Assembly (NCBI GenBank): GCA_017997515.1
Contig: JAGOEY010000010.1
Span: 6,277 to 21,644, forward strand
DNA from: Burkholderiaceae bacterium
GTDB taxonomy: Bacteria > Pseudomonadota > Gammaproteobacteria > Burkholderiales > Burkholderiaceae
Reading direction: 5' to 3'
Length of the DNA: 15,368 nucleotides
Below the pieces are notes generated by a model. The model did not search any database and had not been told where the DNA came from. It saw only the letters and a list, made by a program, of their open reading frames with translations. The translations under genes and the position numbers were made by a program. This document shows positions 9,268 to 15,258 of this stretch, piece after piece (within the stretch, counting starts at the first letter, position 1; the number at the start of each line of letters is the position of its first letter).

Positions 9268-10326
9268 ATGAACCTCCTCACCATCAGCGCTGTGCGCAAA
9301 TCCTACGGTGCCGTCACCGTGCTCGGCGGCATCAATCTGCATGTGGCGGCGGGCAGCCGCACGGCCATCGTGGGCCCGTCGGGCTCGGGCAAAACCACCT
9401 TGCTGCGCATCATTGCCGGGTTTGAAGTGCCCGACGCCGGCACCGTCACCCTGGGCGACAAACGTATGGCCAATGGCCCCGACGCGGTGCCCGCCCACCA
9501 GCGTGGTATCGGGTTTGTGCCGCAGGACGGAGCGTTGTTCCCGCACCTGAGCGTGGCCGACAACGTGGGTTTTGGCCTCGCGCGCAACCTGCCCGGGCGG
9601 GTCGAGCGGATTGCCGAGTTGATGGACATGGTGTCGCTCGACACGGCCATGCTGACGCGCCGCCCGCATGAGCTGTCGGGCGGCCAGCAGCAGCGGGTGG
9701 CGCTGGCGCGTGCGCTGGCCCAACGGCCCCGGCTGATGCTGCTGGACGAGCCGTTTTCTGCCCTCGACACCGGCCTGCGCGCCGCCACCCGCAAGGCCGT
9801 GGCGCAGCTGCTGGCCAGTGCGGGTATCACCACCATCCTGGTCACCCACGACCAGAGCGAGGCGCTGTCTTTCGCCGACCAGGTGGCCGTGATGCGTGCC
9901 GGGCAGCTGGTGCAGGTGGGTGCACCGGTGGACGTGTACCTGCGCCCGCACGACCCGGCCACCGCCAGTTTTCTGGGCGACACCATCGTGCTGCCCGCGC
10001 AATTGGCAGACGGCTGGGCCGACTGCGCGCTGGGCCGTATCGCCGTGAACCAGCCCGCGCGCAGTGGTGCCGCGCAGATCATGCTGCGGCCCGAACAGCT
10101 GCAGCTGGCCGAGGTACTGGCGCCGAGTGTGGACAGCGCGGCCTGTGTGGGTGAGGTCACCGACATCGACTTTGGTGGCCCGGTGTGTGTGGTGTCGGTG
10201 CGGCTGCAGGGCGCGGCGGCATCCGATGCGCCGCTGCAGGTACGCAGCCCAGGCATCCATGTGCCGCCGGTGGGGGCCACGGTGGCGATCACCGTGGTGG
10301 GGGCTGCACACGTGTTCAGTGCCTGA
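9268..10326 (+). CDS. fbpC: Ferric iron ABC transporter ATP-binding protein (FbpC type)
   Basis: This is the cytoplasmic ATPase that powers the FbpB permease. The 352-residue product has Walker A GPSGSGKTT at 36-44, Q-loop Gln86 in VPQDGALFPHLSV, signature LSGGQQQRVALARAL from 136, Walker B LMLLDEP at 156-162, D-loop SALD and switch His194. The C-terminal portion from about residue 245 looks like the TOBE regulatory domain of the FbpC/PotA group, with MLRPEQLQL as its recognisable block. The start is the ATG at 9268, immediately before the conserved LLTISAVRKSYG; no clear Shine-Dalgarno precedes it. Repeat D lies 63 bp upstream, so translation and perhaps mRNA stability may differ from fbpB. 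The stop codon at 10324-10326 directly abuts repeat copy B, which lies between this gene and the convergent bufBC gene. Confidence 0.92.
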   Translation: MNLLTISAVRKSYGAVTVLGGINLHVAAGSRTAIVGPSGSGKTTLLRIIAGFEVPDAGTVTLGDKRMANGPDAVPAHQRGIGFVPQDGALFPHLSVADNVGFGLARNLPGRVERIAELMDMVSLDTAMLTRRPHELSGGQQQRVALARALAQRPRLMLLDEPFSALDTGLRAATRKAVAQLLASAGITTILVTHDQSEALSFADQVAVMRAGQLVQVGAPVDVYLRPHDPATASFLGDTIVLPAQLADGWADCALGRIAVNQPARSGAAQIMLRPEQLQLAEVLAPSVDSAACVGEVTDIDFGGPVCVVSVRLQGAAASDAPLQVRSPGIHVPPVGATVAITVVGAAHVFSA

Positions 10327-10388
10327 TTTGCTCCTGATTCAGGAGCTATATGCGACCGTCAGATGGGCGCTAGAGCCTGATTTTGTTC
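10327..10388. repeat. Double-hairpin intergenic repeat, copy B (overlaps the 3' end of bufBC)
   Basis: The first hairpin is perfect, GCTCCTG (10330-10336) att CAGGAGC (10340-10346). The second is imperfect, GCGACC / GGGCGC. The tail TAGAGCCTGATTTTG follows. It starts at the base after the fbpC stop and contains the last nine codons and stop of the convergent bufBC gene. It may act as a bidirectional terminator between the two genes. Confidence 0.75.
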
Positions 10389-12023
10389 ATGACTAGAGGC
10401 TGGCGTGCCGTCCCCACGCACCAGCCCGTTGTGCAGCAGGTGGCCCAGCCAGCGGCCCAGGGTGGCCGTGTCGGGTAGCTCTCCGCGGGCCTCTAACGCG
10501 GCGCAGCTGTCTTCCACCGAGGCTCCGGCGTGGAGTGTCTGCACAAAGGCTGCCTGCTGCGGTTCCAGCGTCTCGAAGTGGGGCTGGAAACCTTTACGCC
10601 AGACCAGCAGGGTGGCCGGTGTGGCCAGCGCCACGGCTTCGGGCACCTCGGCGTCGGCATCCATGGCGCTCCACAGGCTGGCGACGTTGGTGAACACCGT
10701 GCGCAGCAGGGCGCTGGGGTGCAGCACGTTTTCTCTGGTCAGCCAGCCGCCGTCATCCGGGGCCAGCACCGGCACATCGGCACCATCAAACCGGGTGCGC
10801 AGGTCCCAGTCCAGGCGGGCCAGCTCGTACAGCTCGGGGTTGCCGGTGTACTGCGCGTGCAGGTTTTCCACCAGGCCTTCGCCATACCGGTTCAGGCTGC
10901 GTGTCTGGGGCGGGTGGGCCACGGCGTAGGCGCGCGCATGGGCCTCGAAGCTGTCGGAGCCCATGTACAGGCAGGTCTTGGCGTAGGTGTCGGCCAGTAC
11001 CTCGGCCAGCCGGGCGCGGTAGGCGTGGTGGTAGATGCCGAAGCGGCCGGTGACCAGCGCGTCGTGCTGTTCTGTGGGCGGTGACGCGGCCAGGATGCCG
11101 TTGGCAAAGGTGCGTTGCAGCTGGGGCAAATCGGTGGCGGCCGCTGCAGGCGGGAACGTGATGCGCGCGGTGGCCGGTGGCGTGGGGCTGGCACCGTGCT
11201 CAGCGGCAATCTGGCGTGCGGTGGCCACCTCCGCCAGCAGCTCGGCCAGCGGCGGAATATGGTCGTCGCGTTCGACCATGGTGGCCACACTGCCGAAGTG
11301 CTCACAGGCCTGTGCATACAGCGCCCACACCGCCGGGGCCACCGGATGGTCATGGGTGTCGATGATGTGGTCGCCGTTGTGGCTGTGCCCGGCCAGGTGG
11401 ATCTGTTGCACGCGGTGTGCGGGCAGGGCGTGCAGGTAGTGCAGCGGGTCGAAGCCGTGGTTCACGCTGCTCACATAGATGTTGTTCACGTCCACCAGCA
11501 GCAGGCAGTCGGCCTCGTGGGCGATGTGGCTCAAAAACTGCCATTCGCTGGCGCTGTCTTCGCGGTAACGGATGTAGCTCGACACGTTCTCGATCACCAG
11601 GCGGCGGCCCAGCACGTCCTGCGCGCGGTGGATCTGCGCCACCACATGGCGCGCGCTGGCGTCGGTGTAGGGCAAGGGGTAGAGGTCGTGTAACTGCTCG
11701 GGGCCGGGGCCCGTCCAGCACAGGTGGTCGGACACCCACAGCGGCTCGATACGTGCGGCCAGCGCTTTCACCTGGCGCAGGTAGGCCAGGTCCACGCCCT
11801 GCGCGGCACCGAAGGACATGGCCACGCCGTGCATGGCAACGGGGTAGTCGCGCCGGATGCTGTCCAGCACGGCCAGCGGTTTGCCGCCGTCGATCAGGTA
11901 GTTGTCGGTGGTGATTTCCAGCCAGTCCAGCGGCTGGGGCTGTGCGAGGAAATCGGCGTAATGCGCAGTGCGCAGCCCGAGGCCAAAGCCGGTGTTGCGC
12001 TGGGTGATGCAGGTGTCGGTCAT
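10359..12023 (-). CDS. Fused BufB-BufC: MNIO (DUF692) RiPP-modifying oxidase with DUF2063 partner domain
   Basis: The 554-residue product joins two proteins usually encoded separately. Residues about 10-270 are a DUF692 multinuclear non-heme iron oxidative enzyme (MNIO; MbnB/BufB/HvfB family). Candidate metal ligands visible in conserved blocks are His65 (MHGVAMS), His100 (VSDHLCW), Glu145 (IENVSSY), Asp178 and Asn180/181 (LLVDVNNIYVSS), His209 and His213 (IHLAGH), Asp222/His224 (IDTHDHPV) and Glu251 (VERDDHIPP). After a Pro/Ala linker (about 270-297), residues 298-540 are DUF2063 (BufC/HvfC), the partner thought to present the precursor. The expected role is oxidative cysteine modification of the Cys-rich peptide encoded just upstream. 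The ATG at 12023 is chosen because family similarity begins about 11 residues later; longer in-frame readings run antisense-free but featureless through bufA. Residues 546-554 come from repeat copy B. No Shine-Dalgarno is obvious. Confidence 0.93.
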   Translation of the reverse strand: MTDTCITQRNTGFGLGLRTAHYADFLAQPQPLDWLEITTDNYLIDGGKPLAVLDSIRRDYPVAMHGVAMSFGAAQGVDLAYLRQVKALAARIEPLWVSDHLCWTGPGPEQLHDLYPLPYTDASARHVVAQIHRAQDVLGRRLVIENVSSYIRYREDSASEWQFLSHIAHEADCLLLVDVNNIYVSSVNHGFDPLHYLHALPAHRVQQIHLAGHSHNGDHIIDTHDHPVAPAVWALYAQACEHFGSVATMVERDDHIPPLAELLAEVATARQIAAEHGASPTPPATARITFPPAAAATDLPQLQRTFANGILAASPPTEQHDALVTGRFGIYHHAYRARLAEVLADTYAKTCLYMGSDSFEAHARAYAVAHPPQTRSLNRYGEGLVENLHAQYTGNPELYELARLDWDLRTRFDGADVPVLAPDDGGWLTRENVLHPSALLRTVFTNVASLWSAMDADAEVPEAVALATPATLLVWRKGFQPHFETLEPQQAAFVQTLHAGASVEDSCAALEARGELPDTATLGRWLGHLLHNGLVRGDGTPASSHEQNQALAPI

Positions 12024-12042
12024 GGCAAAAATCAAGGCCGGT

Positions 12043-12075
12043 GCGGCGCGCAGAGGCTGCGTCAAGCTTCGCCGC
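12043..12075 (-). promoter_or_regulatory. Intercistronic hairpin between bufA and bufBC
   Basis: In the 77-bp spacer, GCGGCG (12043-12048) can pair with CGCCGC (12070-12075), enclosing a second stem CGCAG (12049-12053) / CTGCG (12057-12061). There is no T-run, so it is not a classical terminator. It could stabilise the upstream precursor message or reduce downstream expression, giving more peptide than enzyme; this is inference. Confidence 0.4.
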
Positions 12076-12100
12076 TGCGGGCCGTGCCGGGGGGTGAAAT

Positions 12101-12394
12101 TCAGGCCTTGATGTCGCCGATGGTGCCCTTGTCCATCAGGCACTGCGCTGCCGTCTTGGCCTTGAAGCCATGGCCCTTGCAGGCGTTCTGGCCCTTGCAC
12201 GCATGTTCTGCGGTGGCGCAGTCGCTGTTGCCCTTGCAGTCGTGCACGTTGTAGCAGTGCACCTTGTCGGTGGCGGCTACGGCGGCACCTTTGGAGCCCT
12301 TGGGTGCGTCGGCGGCAAAACCCGTGGAGGCGATGGCCAGCAAGGCGGCGGACAGGGCGAGGGATGCAGTGGTTTTGGCTTGGATGGATGGCAT
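12101..12394 (-). CDS. BufA2-type bufferin precursor, secreted Cys-rich RiPP metallophore peptide
   Basis: This 97-residue precursor has an N-terminal signal peptide (Lys7, hydrophobic 10-22, likely cleavage after Ala27 or Ala28 in STGFAAD). A short Ala/Gly/Lys spacer leads to a core with six cysteines at 47, 53, 59, 66, 72 and 85, and three CKG blocks: CKGNSDC, CKGQNAC and CKGHGF. This resembles the periplasmic bufferin BufA2 family, whose cysteines are oxidised by BufB with BufC so that the peptide can bind copper; the fused BufBC lies 77 bp downstream. The ATG at 12394 is supported by GGAG six bases upstream (12401-12404) and by the signal peptide starting there; the 25 in-frame residues upstream are not signal-like. 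His46, 51, 64 and 75 near the cysteines are notable. Likely transcribed from the ECF-type promoter at 12486-12511. Metal specificity is not shown by sequence. Confidence 0.9.
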   Translation of the reverse strand: MPSIQAKTTASLALSAALLAIASTGFAADAPKGSKGAAVAATDKVHCYNVHDCKGNSDCATAEHACKGQNACKGHGFKAKTAAQCLMDKGTIGDIKA

Positions 12395-12485
12395 GGTGAA
12401 CTCCGTAAAGGTAGAGGGTTGGACAGGGGGTAGACCGTCTGGCGGAACAGGCTGGGTGCCTGTCTCCATCCGTTCTGTCTGGTAG

Positions 12486-12511
12486 TTCGTGCCCTGTGCG
12501 CGCCGGGTTAC
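12486..12511 (-). promoter_or_regulatory. ECF-type promoter GTAACC-N16-CGAA upstream of bufA
   Basis: On the minus strand GTAACC (12511-12506), a 16-base spacer and CGAA (12489-12486) lie in order before the precursor gene, leaving a leader of roughly 80-90 nt. From memory this equals the motif described for the Caulobacter heavy-metal-responsive sigma factor SigF, which controls bufferin genes. No sigma factor or NrsF anti-sigma gene lies in the window. Confidence 0.65.
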
Positions 12512-12578
12512 AGCGGGCGCAAAAAAAGCCGAACAGCCACTCTGTCACCTGCTGAAGTCCCCACACTCCGCTGCCGAT

Positions 12579-12640
12579 GTGTGCTCCTAAAACAGGAGCT
12601 GGTTGCGCCCGTCATTCGGGCGCTGGAGGCCTGTTTGGTG
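12579..12640. repeat. Double-hairpin intergenic repeat, copy C
   Basis: Two perfect hairpins in tandem: GCTCCT (12583-12588) aaaac AGGAGC (12594-12599), and GCGCCCG (12605-12611) tcatt CGGGCGC (12617-12623), then TGGAGGCCTGTTTGG. It ends 7 bp past the mnmA stop on the downstream side of that gene and may terminate or cap the mnmA transcript before the bufA promoter. Confidence 0.75.
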
Positions 12641-12647
12641 CCTGAAA

Positions 12648-13757
12648 CTAGGCGGGTGCGTCAATCACCCCACCACCCAGGCACACATCCCCGTCGTACA
12701 CCACGGCCGACTGGCCCGGCGTCACGGCCCACTGTGCGGCTGGGAACGCGAGGTGAAACCCCGCCGTGTCTGCGTGTGAAAGTGCACAGGGCGCGTCCAC
12801 CTGCCGGTAACGTGTCTTGGCCGCGTAGGCACCCGCTGCCGGGGCGCTGCCGCTGACCCAGCTGGCGTCGTTGGCGTCGAGCTGGGGCGACAGCAGCCAC
12901 GGGTGGTCGTGGCCCTGCACCACCCACAGCGTGTTGGTTGCCAGGTCCTTGCGCGCGACGAACCACGGCGCGTGGTCACCACTGCCGCGTTGTGCGCCTT
13001 TTTCTTTCACGCCGCCAATACCCAGTCCCTGGCGCTGGCCCAGGGTGTAAAAACTCAGGCCTTCGTGGCGGCCCAGCACCCGGCCGCGTTCGTCCTTGAT
13101 AGCACCGGGCTCTTTGGCGATGTAGCGGTTCAGGAAGTCGCGGAACGGGCGCTCGCCGATAAAACAGATGCCGGTCGAGTCCTTCTTCTTGGCATTCGGC
13201 AGGCCGATTTCTTCGGCGATACGCCGCACCTCGGTTTTGTGCAGCTCACCCACCGGGAACAGGGTTTTGGACAGCTGTGCCTGGTTCAGCCGGTGCAGGA
13301 AGTAACTCTGGTCCTTGGACGGATCCAGGCCCTTGAGCAGCTCATGCAGGCCGGTGCTGGGGTTTTGGCGCACACGGGCGTAATGCCCGGTGGCAATTTT
13401 CTCGGCGCCCAGGCGCAGCGCGTGGTCGAGGAAGGCCTTGAACTTGATCTCGGCGTTACACAGGATGTCGGGGTTGGGCGTGCGCCCAGCCTGGTATTCG
13501 CGCAGGAATTCGGCGAACACGCGGTCTTTGTACTCGGCGGCAAAGTTGACGTGTTCAATCTCGATGCCCACCACGTCGGCCACGGCAGCGGCGTCCACGA
13601 AGTCGATGTTGCTGGAACAGTATTCACTGTTGTCATCGTCTTCCCAGTTCTTCATGAAGATACCAATGACCTCGAAGCCCTGCTGTTTGAGCAGGTGCGC
13701 CGTCACCGCAGAATCCACCCCGCCACTCAAACCGACCACTACACGTTGTTTTGCCAT
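12648..13757 (-). CDS. mnmA: tRNA-specific 2-thiouridylase MnmA
   Basis: MnmA adenylates and thiolates uridine 34 of Lys, Glu and Gln tRNAs, with sulfur delivered through the Tus/IscS relay. The 369-residue protein has the PP-loop motif SGGVDS at 11-16, the MKNWEDDD block at 35-42, the catalytic Cys100 in [11 protein letters not shown], and the second cysteine Cys198 in [33 protein letters not shown] follows, then the C-terminal beta-barrel. The length is normal. The ATG at 13757 begins [15 protein letters not shown], the standard N-terminus; an ATG further upstream would translate through repeat E. No clear Shine-Dalgarno is present. Repeat E starts 18 bp before the start codon, separating this gene from the tauE-like gene. 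The nudJ-mnmA proximity is shared with E. coli, as I recall. Confidence 0.97.
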   Translation of the reverse strand: MAKQRVVVGLSGGVDSAVTAHLLKQQGFEVIGIFMKNWEDDDNSEYCSSNIDFVDAAAVADVVGIEIEHVNFAAEYKDRVFAEFLREYQAGRTPNPDILCNAEIKFKAFLDHALRLGAEKIATGHYARVRQNPSTGLHELLKGLDPSKDQSYFLHRLNQAQLSKTLFPVGELHKTEVRRIAEEIGLPNAKKKDSTGICFIGERPFRDFLNRYIAKEPGAIKDERGRVLGRHEGLSFYTLGQRQGLGIGGVKEKGAQRGSGDHAPWFVARKDLATNTLWVVQGHDHPWLLSPQLDANDASWVSGSAPAAGAYAAKTRYRQVDAPCALSHADTAGFHLAFPAAQWAVTPGQSAVVYDGDVCLGGGVIDAPA

Positions 13758-13775
13758 AAGCCAGAAATTGTTGCA

Positions 13776-13873
13776 CACCCCCAGGCTTCGCGGACTTCGT
13801 TCCGCTTTCGCCCTCCCCCTTGCAGGGGGCTCCACCAGCGGACTGGCAAAGCCAGATCCGCGGTGTCTGCTGG
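13776..13873 (+). repeat. Compound-hairpin intergenic repeat, copy E
   Basis: This 98-bp relative of 9115-9204 in the same window orientation has eight extra bases between GGCTTCGC and the CCCCC block. Hairpin 1 pairs 13815-13819 with 13825-13829. Hairpin 2 has CTGGC (13843-13847) aaa GCCAG (13851-13855), inside CACC-GCGG (13833-13841) / CCGCGGTG (13858-13865). It fills most of the 125-bp gap between the tauE-like gene and mnmA, so it would be transcribed in the mnmA leader. Confidence 0.85.
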
Positions 13874-13882
13874 AAAGGGCCG

Positions 13883-14629
13883 TTATGTGCGGATAAAAAA
13901 CACCGCACTCATGGCAAGGCCAGTCGCAATCACCAGTGCGCGTACCCACTGCACCGGCATACGGCGCGCGAGCCTTGCACCGGCAAAACCGCCTGCCGTG
14001 GCGGCCACCATCATCAGCACGGCGTGGTGCCAGACGATGGCCCCGGCCCAGGCAAAGGCCACCACCGACAAAACGGACAGCACCAGCGAATTCAGGTTCT
14101 TGAGTGCGTTGACGGTGTTGATACGGGCTTCACCCACCAAGGTGTACAGCGCCATCAGCAAAATGCCCAGGCCGCCATTGAAATACCCGCCGTAAATGGC
14201 GACCAGGAACAGGCCCGGAAAGCGCCATGCGGCCAGGCCCGCACCACCGCCCATACGTGCCAGCCGCGGCCCCATGGCAAACAACACGGTGGCAAACAGC
14301 AGCAGCCAGGGCACCAGGCCCGAGAACAGGGTGGGCGGGGTGACCAGCAGCAGCACCGCGCCACACACTCCACCCACGGCCGAAATCAACACTTCACGGC
14401 GCAGCAGGGCGGCAGGTAAAGCGCCCAACTCAGCCCGAAAACCCAGCACACCGCCCAAATAACCGGGGCTGACGGCGAGTGCACTGGTGGCGTTGGCGGC
14501 AATCGGGGGCACACCCGCAAAAACCAGCGCCGGAAAGGTCAGAAAGCTGCCGCCGCCCGCAATGGCGTTGAGCACGCCCGCGCCAAAAGCGGCACTGCCC
14601 AGCAGGGCCCAGGTGGTGATCGGGTCCAT
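13883..14629 (-). CDS. TauE/SafE family sulfite exporter-like membrane protein
   Basis: This 248-residue integral membrane protein has about eight hydrophobic segments in the TauE/SafE (DUF81) two-repeat pattern. Recognisable blocks are [19 protein letters not shown] near the N-terminus with [15 protein letters not shown] after it, and [17 protein letters not shown] plus [17 protein letters not shown] in the second half. Family members are proposed to move sulfite, sulfoacetate or other organosulfur anions across the inner membrane; the substrate here is unknown. Its ATG (14629-14627) shares one base with the nudJ stop in TGATG, so the two are translationally coupled. An in-frame upstream extension to 14842 lies within nudJ and is not supported. 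Its presence between nudJ and mnmA breaks the arrangement I recall in enterobacteria; a link with tRNA sulfur chemistry would be speculation. Confidence 0.93.
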   Translation of the reverse strand: MDPITTWALLGSAAFGAGVLNAIAGGGSFLTFPALVFAGVPPIAANATSALAVSPGYLGGVLGFRAELGALPAALLRREVLISAVGGVCGAVLLLVTPPTLFSGLVPWLLLFATVLFAMGPRLARMGGGAGLAAWRFPGLFLVAIYGGYFNGGLGILLMALYTLVGEARINTVNALKNLNSLVLSVLSVVAFAWAGAIVWHHAVLMMVAATAGGFAGARLARRMPVQWVRALVIATGLAMSAVFFIRT

Positions 14630-15117
14630 CACAAATGCTCCGGTGTGAACACCGATGCGTCGGTGGTGATCAGGTCCAGCGGGTAGCGTTTGCCGGCCAG
14701 GTAGTCGTCCAGGCACCGCAGCAGCAGCGGGCTGCGGTGGCGCTCGGGGCAGGCGCGGATCTGGGCTTCGGTCATCCATACCGTGCGCACAATGCCGCGG
14801 TCCAAGGTGCGTGTGGGGTCGGCGTCGCCCACCGTGCCACAAAACGCAAACCGCAGGTAGGTGGTGTCCGTGCCGGTGCTGCGGCGCTGCTGGCGCGACA
14901 GGTACACCCCCACCAGCGCGGTGGGTGTGAAGGTGTAGGTGGTTTCTTCCAGCGTCTCACGCACGCAGCCGTCCACGGGAGATTCACCCGGGTCGAGGTG
15001 GCCTGCGGGGTTGTTGAGTTTCAGCCCGTCGGGGGTGTGTTCTTCGACCAGAAGAAACCGGCCGTTCTGTTCGACTACGGATGCCACGGTGGCGCTGGGT
15101 TTCCATCGGGTTTTCAT
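14629..15117 (-). CDS. nudJ: NUDIX hydrolase, NudJ-like
   Basis: NudJ enzymes hydrolyse nucleoside di- and triphosphates and the thiamine intermediate HMP-PP. The 162-residue protein has the Nudix box at 39-61: Gly39, Glu45 and RETLEETTY at 53-61, so the catalytic glutamates of REx2EE are intact. The usual glycine near the end of the box is Thr60 and the usual bulky hydrophobic after RE is Thr55. The C-terminal RSPLLLRCLDDYLAGKRYPLDLI resembles the [23 protein letters not shown] region of E. coli NudJ as I remember it, which is the main basis for the subfamily. The ATG at 15117 precedes the expected VASVV strand by ten residues. It is first in the unit nudJ-tauE-mnmA and divergent from pntA across 141 bp. 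Confidence 0.9.
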   Translation of the reverse strand: MKTRWKPSATVASVVEQNGRFLLVEEHTPDGLKLNNPAGHLDPGESPVDGCVRETLEETTYTFTPTALVGVYLSRQQRRSTGTDTTYLRFAFCGTVGDADPTRTLDRGIVRTVWMTEAQIRACPERHRSPLLLRCLDDYLAGKRYPLDLITTDASVFTPEHL

Positions 15118-15258
15118 GCGCTGGATTATCCGGGGAGTCGTGTGTGTTTTTTACTCGCCAAAGAAGTCTGTCGCCCAAGAGTAAGCCCTCTAAGCTGTCT
15201 TTGCATCTTCATGTAAGCTCAGCGAAAGTATCCGAAAACCTTGAACGAGGAGACATTT

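Noticed and set aside
12515..12540. Seven-base T-run (minus strand) after the mnmA side as a terminator
   Set aside because: No stable stem lies directly before the T-run; repeat copy C closer to mnmA is a better candidate.
12024..12566. In-frame N-terminal extension of the BufBC frame to 735 residues
   Set aside because: The extra 181 residues run through bufA in another frame and the bufA promoter, have no domain character, and DUF692 similarity begins just after the ATG at 12023.
7229..13873. CRISPR array or tandem repeat
   Set aside because: The repeats are few, dispersed kilobases apart, in intergenic positions and internally palindromic, with no regular spacers or cas genes.
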